64,000 nucleotides of DNA from Sulfurovum sp. (lineage in GTDB: Bacteria > Campylobacterota > Campylobacteria > Campylobacterales > Sulfurovaceae), in assembly GCA_027068435.1 (NCBI GenBank), contig JAMOTA010000038.1:47742-111741 (forward strand). The letters are read 5' to 3'. Below, in pieces: positions 8,085 to 16,796 of this stretch. Numbering within the stretch: position 1 is the stretch's first letter; each line of letters begins with the position of its first letter. A program made the translations under genes and the position numbers. The notes under the pieces were generated by a model that saw only the letters and a list, made by a program, of their open reading frames with translations, was not told where the DNA came from and did not search any database.

Positions 8085-8825
8085 ATGGCAAAGGTAAAAA
8101 CAGATAGAAGAGAATTTGTCAAATACTCAACACTAGGTATATTAGGTACTGTTTTAGCAGGTGGTTATCTGTTTGCTCCAAAAGCAGTAAAAGCAGAAAA
8201 TAGACTAAGACCTCCTGGTGCAATAGATGAAGATAACTTTTTAGCACTCTGTATTAAGTGTGGTCAGTGTCTGCAAGTGTGTCCATATCACTCTATTAAA
8301 TTATCAGATATAGCTATGGGACATGGCTTAGGCACTCCATATATAGATGCAACAGAGCGTGGTTGTTATGCTTGTACAGCTGTACCATGTGTACTTGCAT
8401 GTCCATCAGGTGCATTAGATCATCACTGTGAAAAAGCTGAAGATATACATATGGGTATAGCAGTATTGGAGTTTCCAGATAGATGTTTAGCGATGAACAA
8501 TACGCCTGTACCACAAGGCTATAACAGATTTATGCATGCGTTTACAGATGCACAAAGAAACGTAACAGAATTGGAGAGAAATCTTTTAGATAAGTTAGAG
8601 GGCTATGAGGGGAAACCGTGTACTCTATGTGCCGATGTCTGTCCTATACCAAACCCTCTCTCTGCTATTGCGATGGTTCCAGATAGCAAAGGTGGAAAAC
8701 GACCAGAAATTTATGATGGTTGTATAGGATGTGGTGCATGTGAAGAAGTTTGTCCTACTAAAACGGCTTCTATTATTGTAAAACCAAGAGTTACATATAA
8801 AGAACAATATCAAAATGAAAGTTAG
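8085..8825 (+). CDS. nosG: NosG, periplasmic polyferredoxin (NapG-like)
   Basis: 246 aa, ATG two bases after the nosD stop, with AAGGA at 8075. A twin-arginine signal (DRREFVKYS, about residues 7-15) precedes a hydrophobic stretch ending near residue 36. Four Cys clusters can be seen: CIKCGQCLQVCP, CYACTAVPCVLACP, CTLCADVCP and CIGCGACEEVCP, enough for four [4Fe-4S] centres. NapG-type proteins pass electrons from a quinol-oxidising NapH-type partner; here the partner is NosH, two genes on. Together they probably carry electrons from menaquinol to the NosC cytochromes and NosZ. Confidence 0.93.
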   Translation: MAKVKTDRREFVKYSTLGILGTVLAGGYLFAPKAVKAENRLRPPGAIDEDNFLALCIKCGQCLQVCPYHSIKLSDIAMGHGLGTPYIDATERGCYACTAVPCVLACPSGALDHHCEKAEDIHMGIAVLEFPDRCLAMNNTPVPQGYNRFMHAFTDAQRNVTELERNLLDKLEGYEGKPCTLCADVCPIPNPLSAIAMVPDSKGGKRPEIYDGCIGCGACEEVCPTKTASIIVKPRVTYKEQYQNES

Positions 8826-8834
8826 AGGTATAAG

Positions 8835-9443
8835 ATGAAAAAAATAACATCACTAGCAACTTTAGTTTCTAGTCTATTAGTAGCCTCTTTATTGACGGCA
8901 TGTGGAGAAGACACTACGGCAAAAGAGCATAAAACTGTAGTAAGTAATACTGCACCAAAGATAGAAATCGTAGCGAATAATCATAGTAGAGAGATTAAAG
9001 TTAAAGATAAGAGTGTAGATAAAAAACAGAGTAAATCTTACTATTATGATTACAATATTAAAAGTGAGTATGACCAAAATGCACAACCTGCAAATAAAGA
9101 TGCATCTGTACGTGTAAAACCACGTACAAGTTTAGATGCAAACATACATGTTAGAAGTCCATACGAAGAGATAAAAATTTCACTTTTAGTAAAAAAGTTG
9201 AGTAAAAAATTTATCGTGAAGTGTTCGGCTTGTCATAACGATTATGCAAATGGAATTATAGGACCATCATTATTGGGTAAAACTTCAGATGAGATTTTTA
9301 ATGCTATTGCCGCTTTTAAAAGTGGTAAGAAGAAAAATGATTTCATGATAGAACTGATTAACATGATGGATGAGAATGAGATCAGATCATTAGCAGATGA
9401 GATATATCAATTTAATCAAAAAATAAAAGAGGCAAGGAGATAA
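8835..9443 (+). CDS. nosC1: NosC1, cytochrome c lipoprotein
   Basis: 202 aa with a lipoprotein signal (VASLLTACGE; lipid-attached Cys about residue 23). A poorly conserved charged linker of about 100 residues precedes a single cytochrome c domain with CSACH (about residues 132-136) and a likely Met axial ligand in the final 40 residues. Expected to be membrane-anchored on the periplasmic face and to shuttle electrons from NosGH to the haem domain of NosZ. Followed by nosC2 after two bases. The two cytochromes resemble each other in the C-terminal haem domain, so gene duplication is likely. Confidence 0.9.
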   Translation: MKKITSLATLVSSLLVASLLTACGEDTTAKEHKTVVSNTAPKIEIVANNHSREIKVKDKSVDKKQSKSYYYDYNIKSEYDQNAQPANKDASVRVKPRTSLDANIHVRSPYEEIKISLLVKKLSKKFIVKCSACHNDYANGIIGPSLLGKTSDEIFNAIAAFKSGKKKNDFMIELINMMDENEIRSLADEIYQFNQKIKEARR

Positions 9444-9445
9444 GC

Positions 9446-9943
9446 ATGAAAAATATTATTGTAGGGTTACTCACCGTAGTTATTATAGGTTTAATGGGAC
9501 TTACCTTTATGGGTGGTGGTGCGTATCATGGTGGCGAATATGGTAAAGTCATAAAAGATTTTGGTGATACAATGCAATCAGCAAATAGTGTTAAAGTAGA
9601 TGAAAAATCAGACAGACAAAAAGAGGATGATAAACTCAATGCACTAAGAGACAAAGCAGGAAGTGCAGGAGCATTCCCAGTAAGTAGAGAGTATAAAAGT
9701 AAATGTGCCTCTTGTCATGGTGTAAATGGTTCAGGTATGCAAAATGGTAAAGCGATGATGGGACCTAAGCTTTTTGGTCAAACAGCTGAAAAAATCTACG
9801 AAAATTTAACAGCATTTAAATCAGGTAGAAAAGAAAACGTTGTTATGAAAGGGCTTTTAATACCATTAAATAATGATGATTTAAAGAGATTTGCAGATGA
9901 GATAGGTGCGTTTCCAGCTAAAGCAGAAGCTGCTAAACAGTAG
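9446..9943 (+). CDS. nosC2: NosC2, membrane-anchored cytochrome c
   Basis: 165 aa, ATG just after AAGGAGATAAGC (9434-). N-terminal uncleaved or cleavable hydrophobic segment (about 3-24), linker, then one cytochrome c domain with CASCH (about residues 90-94) and a Met-rich region (GKAMMGPKLFGQ) typical of class I c-type cytochromes. Likely partner of NosC1 in electron delivery to NosZ. Order nosC1-nosC2-nosH is that of Wolinella. Confidence 0.9.
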   Translation: MKNIIVGLLTVVIIGLMGLTFMGGGAYHGGEYGKVIKDFGDTMQSANSVKVDEKSDRQKEDDKLNALRDKAGSAGAFPVSREYKSKCASCHGVNGSGMQNGKAMMGPKLFGQTAEKIYENLTAFKSGRKENVVMKGLLIPLNNDDLKRFADEIGAFPAKAEAAKQ

Positions 9944-9976
9944 CTACAATATAGCCAACCATAGAGGAAGTTCAAG

Positions 9977-10882
9977 ATGGATAAGTATAATAATAGAGAG
10001 ACCATAAGAAAAACAACCTTTTGGTCTACATTTTTCGATGTAAGCAAAGAGGGTAAAAAAAAGTTTAGTTATAGAATGAAAAGATGGATACTTGTTATTT
10101 CTATCCATCTACTTTTTTTCTTATCATTTTTTATTGATATTCAAACACTAGAAGGAACACTAAATGGTTCAAGATTTTTAGGATTCCATCTTATAGATCC
10201 TTTTACCACGATGCAAGTCTATTTAGCTACCTTTAAAATGCCTATTAACATAGTGATAGGTACAGTTACAATTACACTTTTTTATCTCTTAGTTGGTGGG
10301 AGAAGTTACTGTGCATGGGTTTGTCCTTATGGTTTGCTTTCAGAGATTGCTGAAAAGTGGCATGATACCTTAGTGGCAAAGAAAATAATAAAGAGTAGAA
10401 AGTTTGACCATAGAGTACGTTACATCTTTTGGGCTATTTTTCTTACCCTTGCATTTAGTAGTGGGTATCTAGTTTTTGAGACATTTAATGTTGTAGGGAT
10501 ACTTAGTAGAATGGTAGCCTATGGGTGGAGTTTAGCACTTATCTGGGTTTTGGTTGTTCTAGCACTTGAAGTCTTTTTTTCTCGTCGTGCATGGTGTACT
10601 TATATTTGTCCTATAGGTACAACATATGGAATGATAGGAAAAGCTTCTGCACTAAGAGTAGAGTGGAATGACAACTGTGACCACTGTATGGTATGTCATG
10701 ATGTATGTTTTGAAAATCAAGTATTAGAGATAGTAAAAGCAAAATATGACAAACAAAGAGAAGAGAAGGGTATTACTCATGAGTATATTACAGGAGCTGA
10801 CTGTACACTCTGTGGAAGATGTATAGATGTATGTCATACAGATGCACTCAAGTTTGACTTTAGACTTAAAGGACTTGTATGA
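9977..10882 (+). CDS. nosH: NosH, NapH-like menaquinol oxidase component
   Basis: 301 aa, ATG after AGGAAG (9964-9969). Four predicted membrane helices (about 33-53, 83-103, 144-164, 176-196). CAWVCPYG and CTYICPIG at helix ends are the two CxxxCP motifs of NapH-type proteins, and two cytoplasmic [4Fe-4S] motifs follow (CDHCMVCHDVC and CTLCGRCIDVC). NapH-family proteins are thought to take electrons from menaquinol. With NosG this forms a quinol dehydrogenase feeding the nos cytochromes. Its last four bases overlap the nosF start (ATGA). Confidence 0.93.
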   Translation: MDKYNNRETIRKTTFWSTFFDVSKEGKKKFSYRMKRWILVISIHLLFFLSFFIDIQTLEGTLNGSRFLGFHLIDPFTTMQVYLATFKMPINIVIGTVTITLFYLLVGGRSYCAWVCPYGLLSEIAEKWHDTLVAKKIIKSRKFDHRVRYIFWAIFLTLAFSSGYLVFETFNVVGILSRMVAYGWSLALIWVLVVLALEVFFSRRAWCTYICPIGTTYGMIGKASALRVEWNDNCDHCMVCHDVCFENQVLEIVKAKYDKQREEKGITHEYITGADCTLCGRCIDVCHTDALKFDFRLKGLV

Positions 10883-11535
10883 TAGAAGTGAACAATTTAA
10901 GTAAAAAATTTGGTACGCATCTCTCTTTAGATTCTGTAAATATAGCATTTAAACTCAATGACTCTGTGGCTCTAATGGGAGCCAATGGAGCAGGTAAAAC
11001 TACCTTAATACGTTCTATACTAGGCTATTATCATCCGAGTAGTGGTCATGTAAAAGTAAATGGTTTAGACCCTATTAAAGAGCGTACTGAAGTACTAAAA
11101 CATGTCTCTTTTGTACCACAACTTCCTCCTCCTATTAAACTAAGTGTTAAGGAACTTATATCTTATGTATGTAAAAGTTCAGGGGTAGATGAAAAAAGTA
11201 TTTATCATTATGCTAATGCTATGAAGTTTGATATTAAAATAAATCTCGGAAAATCTTTTTTTAAACTCTCAGGAGGGATGAAGCAGAAGCTTCTTATAGC
11301 TATCTCTTTTGCTAAGGAGAGTGAAATTGTTATTTATGATGAGCCTACAGCTAACCTTGACCCAAAAGCTAGAGAAGATTTCTATGCACTGATTCAAGAG
11401 AGTAAAAAAGAGAAGTTGTCACTCTTTGTTACACACCGTATAGAAGAGGTACAAGAGATTGTAAATCGGCAAGTTTATATGGATTTAGGTAAAGTAGTCT
11501 CAGATGAAAAAGTTGATCCTTATGCAACACATTAA
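10879..11535 (+). CDS. nosF: NosF, ABC transporter ATPase
   Basis: 218 aa, start overlaps the nosH stop. Walker A GANGAGKTTL (about 34-43), signature LSGGMKQK (about 130), Walker B IVIYDEPTANLDP and H-loop VTHR are all present. With NosY it forms the ABC transporter that, with NosD, supplies sulphur or otherwise supports CuZ assembly in NosZ. A full set of catalytic motifs suggests an active ATPase. The 3' end overlaps the next gene. Confidence 0.93.
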   Translation: MIEVNNLSKKFGTHLSLDSVNIAFKLNDSVALMGANGAGKTTLIRSILGYYHPSSGHVKVNGLDPIKERTEVLKHVSFVPQLPPPIKLSVKELISYVCKSSGVDEKSIYHYANAMKFDIKINLGKSFFKLSGGMKQKLLIAISFAKESEIVIYDEPTANLDPKAREDFYALIQESKKEKLSLFVTHRIEEVQEIVNRQVYMDLGKVVSDEKVDPYATH

Positions 11536-11989
11536 ATTACTTTTTTTAGCTATAGTATTACTGTTAAGTTTCACTGCTTGTGAAAAGAGAAGTTCTACAG
11601 AGTTACGAGATGTGCATTGGGACAGAGATATGTGTGAACGCTGTAAAATGGTTGTAAGTGACAGACATAACACGGTACAAGTGATAAACCCACAAACAAA
11701 TAGAAGTTATATGTTTGATGATATAGGTTGTATGGTATTATGGTTTGATGATGAAAAGATAGCATGGGCTGATAACGCAAAAATTTGGATTACAGATGCT
11801 CAAACAGGAAAGTGGATTGATGCACGTATGGCATATTATGATACAGAAAATATCACACCTATGGCGTATGGATTTGCAGCACATGATAGTAATGGTACAG
11901 CAAAAGAGCATAGCAAAATGATAAATTTTGAAGAGGTGTCAAAACGTATTTTTAAAATTGAAGCAAAGAAAAATAGGAAAGCATATTGA
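11504..11989 (+). CDS. nosL: NosL, copper chaperone lipoprotein (NosL family 1 of 5)
   Basis: 161 aa from ATG 11504; ATG 11522 is an alternative and either gives a lipoprotein signal ending LSFTAC. The mature protein has CERCKM (a CxxCxM motif), then FDDIGCMVLWF, WIDARMAYY and TPMAYGFAAH, all typical of NosL. NosL is a periplasmic Cu(I)-binding lipoprotein that delivers copper to NosZ. In Wolinella nosL follows nosY; here it lies between nosF and nosY, overlapping nosF by 32 bases. This is the canonical member; four more NosL-like proteins follow. Confidence 0.93.
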   Translation: MKKLILMQHIKLLFLAIVLLLSFTACEKRSSTELRDVHWDRDMCERCKMVVSDRHNTVQVINPQTNRSYMFDDIGCMVLWFDDEKIAWADNAKIWITDAQTGKWIDARMAYYDTENITPMAYGFAAHDSNGTAKEHSKMINFEEVSKRIFKIEAKKNRKAY

Positions 11990-12016
11990 AAAGCATATTA
12001 AAAAGAAGGATTACAT

Positions 12017-12850
12017 TTGAGTTTTAGAAATTTACTATTAATCGCTTATTTAGATTTAAGAGAGTCTATTCGTGCCAATTGGTTTATTGTCTATTCATTA
12101 GTTTTTGGTGGATTGATTGCACTTTTTTTTATTGCAGGTATTACAGAGTCTCAGGTAATGGGTTTTTCTGGTTTAAGTAGACTTCTACTTATGTATATTC
12201 AAGTAACTATTGTTATCTTACCTATATTTATACTTATTACTACTGTGCGTTCTATTTCTGGTGACAGAGATAGTCATATTCTGGAGTATATGCTCTCTTT
12301 CCCAATCTCACTTAAAGAGTATTATTGGGGTAAAGTCTTTGGGCGTTTTATTACGGTATTTTTACCTGTATTTATGGCAATGTTTTTTGCTATACTCTAT
12401 GGTATGTATAAAGGTGCAGAAGTACCATTAAATCTTTTCTTTCTATATACAGGACTGCTTTTTTCTATGAGTTCAGCATTTTTAGGTATAGCATTTTTTA
12501 TCTCTTCTATTGTTAAATCATCAGAGATGGCACTAGGTATCTCATTCTTTGTATGGATATTCCTTTTAGCATTTATAGATATTGCCCTTATCTCTTTAAT
12601 GATGCAACAGAGATTTAATGCAGAGTTAATTATAACTATTGCAATGTTGAACCCAATGGAGATTTTTAGGGTAGCAGCTATTTCTCTTTTTGACCCAGAA
12701 CTAACAGTGATGGGACCTGTTGCATTTTATATCTTAGATATAATAAGTCAAGAATTTTTTGTCTTTATCTCTATGGTGTATCCTCTTACTTTAGGGATAC
12801 TTTTTGCCTTTTTAGGCTTTAAAATTTTTGAAAAAAAGGATTTAGTATAA
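12017..12850 (+). CDS. nosY: NosY, ABC transporter permease
   Basis: 277 aa, TTG start preceded by AAGAAGGA (12003-12010). Six predicted membrane helices with the ABC-2-type pattern (SGDRDSHILEYMLSFPISLKEYYWGK after the second helix). This is the membrane part of NosFY, working with NosD on maturation of the NosZ copper site. Separated from nosF by nosL. Its last base is the first base of the next start codon (TAATG), so translation of the next gene is probably coupled. Confidence 0.92.
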   Translation: MSFRNLLLIAYLDLRESIRANWFIVYSLVFGGLIALFFIAGITESQVMGFSGLSRLLLMYIQVTIVILPIFILITTVRSISGDRDSHILEYMLSFPISLKEYYWGKVFGRFITVFLPVFMAMFFAILYGMYKGAEVPLNLFFLYTGLLFSMSSAFLGIAFFISSIVKSSEMALGISFFVWIFLLAFIDIALISLMMQQRFNAELIITIAMLNPMEIFRVAAISLFDPELTVMGPVAFYILDIISQEFFVFISMVYPLTLGILFAFLGFKIFEKKDLV

Positions 12851-13356
12851 TGAAGTTTTTTACACTTATAGTGTTTATTAGTCTCTCTTTGTTTGCAGAA
12901 ACAACTACAGAAAAACCATTTAATGCAGGTAGATTTTATAGTATGGATTTTGACAAAAATACTACATGCTTAGTAAGGCACTTTAAAGTCCATAAAGAGC
13001 CTAGATGGGTAGGAAAAATAAAAGTAAGAAATGGAAAAACTGTCTATTTCTCTAGTCCTAAGTCACTATTTGAATTTTACCATGTACCTGGAAAATGGTT
13101 TGATGTAGGGGTAAAAAGTGAGAGAGACTTTTCAGAAATAGTCGTAACAGACTATGAAACACTCAAACATATTAATGCAGAGACGGCATATTTTATCTAT
13201 GGTAGTAATGTCACTTCACCAGCAGGTGATGACCTTATAGCCATAGAGACAGAAGAGGCAGCTAAAATATTTTCTAAAGCACACAATGGAAAGAGAATTT
13301 TAAAATTTGATGAAGTATCAGATGCACTAATTAGACTACTTAATGGAAGGATTTAA
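12850..13356 (+). CDS. NosL-family protein with a broken metal motif (2 of 5)
   Basis: 168 aa, signal peptide (about 1-16), start overlaps nosY (TAATG). It aligns by eye with the protein at 14685 over PRWVGKIK.../PKWVSHIK..., the VTDYETLK/VSDYYTLE region and KFDEVSDALIRLL/KFDEITAKMVMAL. At the place of CxxCxM it reads CLVRHF: the first Cys is kept, the second is Arg and the Met is Phe. The GPMGHEL segment is also changed (SPAGDDL). It therefore probably cannot bind Cu(I) like NosL and may be a structural partner or regulator (inference). Confidence 0.75.
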   Translation: MKFFTLIVFISLSLFAETTTEKPFNAGRFYSMDFDKNTTCLVRHFKVHKEPRWVGKIKVRNGKTVYFSSPKSLFEFYHVPGKWFDVGVKSERDFSEIVVTDYETLKHINAETAYFIYGSNVTSPAGDDLIAIETEEAAKIFSKAHNGKRILKFDEVSDALIRLLNGRI

Positions 13357-13357
13357 G

Positions 13358-13882
13358 ATGCAAAAACCTACACCACTTGATGAAGAGATACCTTTAGACC
13401 CTAAAAGATATATTGTTAGTGAAACCAATGAAAAAGGTAAAATCACTTTTTGTAATGACTATTTTATGGAAGTAAGTGGATATACAAAAGAGGAACTTAT
13501 AGGTAAACCTCATAGTATTGTACGTCATCCAGATATGCCAAAAGTTGTTTTTAAACTTCTTTGGGAAACTATCTCACAAGGAAAAAATATTAATGCAGTA
13601 GTAAAAAATCTAGCAAAAGATGGTAGATATTACTGGATTTTTACTGAGTTTGAATCAAGAAGAGATAACGATACAGGTGAAATTATAGGGTATCATGCAG
13701 CAAGAAAAAGTATCTCAAAGCATGTGATTGAGATTATTGATGAACTTTATAAAGAACTTTTAATGCTAGAAAGAAATTATACTACAGAAGCTTCAGAGAG
13801 ATATCTGATGAAGTTTCTAAAAGAGAAGGGTGATGATATAGAATTTTCTAATATTATGGAAGAGATACATAGATTTTATTAA
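13358..13882 (+). CDS. Stand-alone PAS domain protein, CetB/Aer-like
   Basis: 174 aa from ATG 13358, chosen because GGAAGG (13345-13350) lies 7 bases upstream; an ATG at 13343 lacks this. One PAS domain (about 20-125) with ITFCNDYFMEVSGYTKEELIG and SIVRHPDMPKVVFKLLW, the Aer-type FAD-binding PAS pattern, then a helical tail. No output domain is present, as in Campylobacter CetB, which signals redox state to a partner transducer. It sits within the nos-linked cluster without its own clear promoter, so it may report on electron flow during N2O respiration (inference). Confidence 0.8.
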   Translation: MQKPTPLDEEIPLDPKRYIVSETNEKGKITFCNDYFMEVSGYTKEELIGKPHSIVRHPDMPKVVFKLLWETISQGKNINAVVKNLAKDGRYYWIFTEFESRRDNDTGEIIGYHAARKSISKHVIEIIDELYKELLMLERNYTTEASERYLMKFLKEKGDDIEFSNIMEEIHRFY

Positions 13883-13944
13883 ATCTTAACACTTATTTAA
13901 CATTAATGTATTAGTATGTGTTATTAAAATAATAAGGAAATAGT

Positions 13945-14640
13945 ATGAAAAAGATTTTACTAGCACTACTAGCAGTTGTGACTATGGTTACACTTGTACA
14001 AGCACAAGAGAGTAGCCCAAAGAGAATGATGAAAAAGTTTCAGATGGTATCTTTAGATAAAGCAACTATTCTCCAAAATGGAAAAGCAAAGCTTTTTTGT
14101 CCTGAGTGTGGTATGTCACTACCGATGTTTTACAAAACAAACCATGCTGCTACTGTAGATGGAGAGGTGAAACAGTACTGCTCTCTTCACTGTCTTGTTG
14201 ATGACATGAAAAAAGGTGCTAAACTTTCAGATATAAAAGTAGTTGATGTTATTAGTTTAAAGTTTATTCCTGTAGAAAAAGCAACATATGTTGTAGGCTC
14301 TAGAAAAAAAGGAACCATGAGCATGGTGAGCAAATATGCTTTTGCTCATAAATCAGATGCAGAAAAATTTGCTCAAGCCAATGGGGGAGAGGTAGTTGAT
14401 TATACTTCAGCATACAAAAAAGCTGAGAGCGACTTTGCTAAAGAGAGTAAAATGATTGCTAAAAAACAAGCAATGATGTCAGCAAAGGGCGAAATGATGT
14501 ATGCTAAGATATGTCAAAAGACAGAAGTTAAGTTTACTACTACGGCAGAAGCTAAAGCTTTTATGCTTGAGCATAAACTCTGTAAAACATCAAACCCTAA
14601 ACAGATGCAAGCTATAGGTCTTTACTTAAAAAATAGATAA
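13945..14640 (+). CDS. NosL-family periplasmic protein with a C-terminal two-Cys module (3 of 5)
   Basis: 231 aa, signal peptide (about 1-20, ending VQAQ), ATG after AAGGA (13932). NosL-like domain with CPECGM (CxxCxM) and a second Cys pair YCSLHCL, followed by a basic helical linker and a C-terminal module (about 182-228) with Cys190 and Cys213. This module resembles the N-terminal part of the next protein and looks like a cytochrome c helix pattern without CxxCH. Periplasmic copper handling is inferred from the NosL domain and the context. Confidence 0.75.
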   Translation: MKKILLALLAVVTMVTLVQAQESSPKRMMKKFQMVSLDKATILQNGKAKLFCPECGMSLPMFYKTNHAATVDGEVKQYCSLHCLVDDMKKGAKLSDIKVVDVISLKFIPVEKATYVVGSRKKGTMSMVSKYAFAHKSDAEKFAQANGGEVVDYTSAYKKAESDFAKESKMIAKKQAMMSAKGEMMYAKICQKTEVKFTTTAEAKAFMLEHKLCKTSNPKQMQAIGLYLKNR

Positions 14641-14684
14641 TTTTTCCACATCAACTGTGGGAACTAGTATAAATAGGTTAAAAC

Positions 14685-15362
14685 ATGATAAAAATATCGC
14701 TACTATTACTTTTTATAACAGCTGTACTTTTTGCTAATGAGTTAAGTTTAGCAAAAATTGTTAAACTATCTAACAAAGGTGAGAAGATAGTTAAAACCCT
14801 CTGTAAAGAGAAAGCTCTTCCCTCTTCAGAAGGTACGATAGAAGAGCTGATACAGAGAGTAAAAGAGTCTCATGCTTGTCCTAGACTCTCTAGTTCAAAA
14901 CTCAAAGCCGTTGCATACTATGTTAGTAATGGTAGTATGCGTGTAGGAGTGAAACATATAAAGGTACATGCTAAAGATAAGTGTCCTGTTTGTGGAATGT
15001 TTGTCTCTAAGTATCCAAAATGGGTTTCTCATATCAAGCATGATGGGATAAATTACTATTTTGATGGTGTGAAAGATATGATGAAGTATTATATCTTTGA
15101 TGGAGATTTCCCTTATAATCGTCATCAAATTAGTGAAATTACAGTGAGTGATTACTATACACTTGAAGAGATATCGGCTAAAGAGGCATATTATGTACTA
15201 GATTCAGATATTTTTGGACCTATGGGACATGAACTTATACCTTTTAAAACGCAAGAGAGTGCTAAGGCATTCATGCTAGACCATAAAGGTAAAGCACTAG
15301 TTAAATTTGATGAGATTACGGCTAAAATGGTTATGGCTTTAGATGGCATAGACCAGCCCTAA
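14685..15362 (+). CDS. NosL-family periplasmic protein with an N-terminal two-Cys module (4 of 5)
   Basis: 225 aa, signal peptide (about 1-17, ending LFAN). An N-terminal helical module (about 32-80) with Cys40 and Cys65 is followed by a NosL-like domain: CPVCGM (CxxCxM), YYFDGVKDMMKYY, VSDYYTLEEISAKEAYYV and GPMGHELIPF. The two-Cys module is at the C-terminus in the preceding gene and at the N-terminus here. Likely a periplasmic Cu(I) carrier; the function of the two-Cys module is unknown. Preceded by a short hairpin (CCACA 14646-14650 / TGTGG 14656-14660). Confidence 0.78.
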   Translation: MIKISLLLLFITAVLFANELSLAKIVKLSNKGEKIVKTLCKEKALPSSEGTIEELIQRVKESHACPRLSSSKLKAVAYYVSNGSMRVGVKHIKVHAKDKCPVCGMFVSKYPKWVSHIKHDGINYYFDGVKDMMKYYIFDGDFPYNRHQISEITVSDYYTLEEISAKEAYYVLDSDIFGPMGHELIPFKTQESAKAFMLDHKGKALVKFDEITAKMVMALDGIDQP

Positions 15363-15373
15363 TAGAACTAAAT

Positions 15374-15628
15374 ATGATTAAAGAATTCTCTTTTGTAGTT
15401 TTAGGAATAGTGTTACTTATAGCTTTAACCTCTCTACATTACATGACTCATCATATACATGTTTCTCATACCATAGCAGGTGCTGTAGTTAAAGTAACAA
15501 ACATCTCATCTGCTTCTTTTAGTGTGGCGTATTATGAACCAAGAATATCGGTACTTGATACTACATCTCACCCTGCGTATCCTCAAATGCAGACTATCAA
15601 TAAAATGGATTTAATTTATGCAAAATAG
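15374..15628 (+). CDS. Small membrane protein with a His/Met cluster
   Basis: 84 aa. One hydrophobic segment (about 6-21), immediately followed by HYMTHHIHVSH (His22, Met24, His26, His27, His29, His32), then a short soluble domain of about 50 residues ending with Lys84. If the N-terminus is inside, the His/Met cluster faces the periplasm at the membrane surface, a plausible copper-binding patch (inference). Lies 11 bases after a NosL-like gene and overlaps the FtsX-type permease gene by 11 bases, so it probably works with that transporter. Family not recognised. Confidence 0.65.
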   Translation: MIKEFSFVVLGIVLLIALTSLHYMTHHIHVSHTIAGAVVKVTNISSASFSVAYYEPRISVLDTTSHPAYPQMQTINKMDLIYAK

Positions 15629-16796
15629 TACATTTTTATATTTTTTAACCCTGCTACTTTTTAAACAAAAAACAAAACATATCGGTGTAGTGGTTATCTC
15701 TGTTATTATTATATTTCTTTTAAGCTCGGTACTTTTTATCTCCTCTTCTTTACAAAAAAGCCTTTTAGATACAGTAAAAATGCAGAGTGATTTTACTGTA
15801 AGTAGAGTTCAAGCTGGTAAAACAGTTAACACCCCTACAGAGTGGATAGATACTATTTTAGAGATTCATGGTATTTCAAAAGTTGCACCACGTGTGTATG
15901 GTAGGTATTTTTTTGCACCTAGAGAGAAATCATTTCTCATAGTAGGTGTCGATTTCTTTGATGAACAGAGCAGTAAGTCACTACAGACATTAGTTAAAGA
16001 GTTAGATCTTAAAGAATTTTTATCTACAGATAGCATGATAGTTGGTAGTGGGGTAAAGCATTATTTGTCTCAACATTACTATAAAGATAGTTTTACCTTT
16101 AAAACCCCAAAAGGTGCATTTAAAAAAGTAAATATTGCTCATACACTCTCTAAAGAAGCCAATATCATAGCCAATGATATGATAATCATGCCTATAGATT
16201 TAGCAAGAGAGATATTTGGACTCCATGAAGATGAAATAACAGATATTACATTTAATGTACCAAATGATGCAGAGTGGGATAATATCGTTGCTAAAATTCA
16301 CTTACAATTTTATGATGTAAGGGTAGTAGAAAAGAGAGAGATTATCAAAGCTTATGAAAATCTTTACAACTATAAAGGGGGTCTTTTCCTTATCCTATAT
16401 CTAGTGGCTATGGTAACATTTATGTTGATACTCTATCAACGTTACGCTATGGTCTATTCAACTGAGCGTAAAGAGATAGGTATTTTACGTGCTGTAGGTT
16501 GGAGTATTAAAGATATTTTAAAACTAAAATTTTATGAGACTGTGATTATTATTTTTATAAGTTTTACTTTAGGTGTTGTCTTGGCATACCTTTATGTGTT
16601 TATAGGTGATGCTCCACTACTGAGTAAAATATTTTTAGGAGGTGCTAACTTGTCTAATACCGTAGCGTTCACTCCTACAATAGAGTTTGGTCTTTTAGGT
16701 ACTATCTTTCTATTTTATGCCATCCCTTTTCTTGGGGCTGTGCTTATTCCTGCATGGAAAGTAGCAGTAACACCACCAAAAGAGGCAATGCTATGA
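15618..16796 (+). CDS. FtsX/MacB-type ABC permease
   Basis: 392 aa, ATG inside the end of the preceding gene. One N-terminal membrane helix (about 25-45), a periplasmic domain of about 210 residues, then three helices (about 255-275, 300-330, 355-380) separated by RKEIGILRAVGWSIKDILKLKF, the coupling-helix pattern of FtsX/MacB/LolC permeases. These are usually mechanotransmitters acting on periplasmic substrates or lipoproteins rather than classic importers. Its ATPase is the next gene (overlap ATGA). Located among NosL-type proteins, so it may act on a NosL lipoprotein or move copper ligands (inference). Confidence 0.8.
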   Translation: MQNSTFLYFLTLLLFKQKTKHIGVVVISVIIIFLLSSVLFISSSLQKSLLDTVKMQSDFTVSRVQAGKTVNTPTEWIDTILEIHGISKVAPRVYGRYFFAPREKSFLIVGVDFFDEQSSKSLQTLVKELDLKEFLSTDSMIVGSGVKHYLSQHYYKDSFTFKTPKGAFKKVNIAHTLSKEANIIANDMIIMPIDLAREIFGLHEDEITDITFNVPNDAEWDNIVAKIHLQFYDVRVVEKREIIKAYENLYNYKGGLFLILYLVAMVTFMLILYQRYAMVYSTERKEIGILRAVGWSIKDILKLKFYETVIIIFISFTLGVVLAYLYVFIGDAPLLSKIFLGGANLSNTVAFTPTIEFGLLGTIFLFYAIPFLGAVLIPAWKVAVTPPKEAML

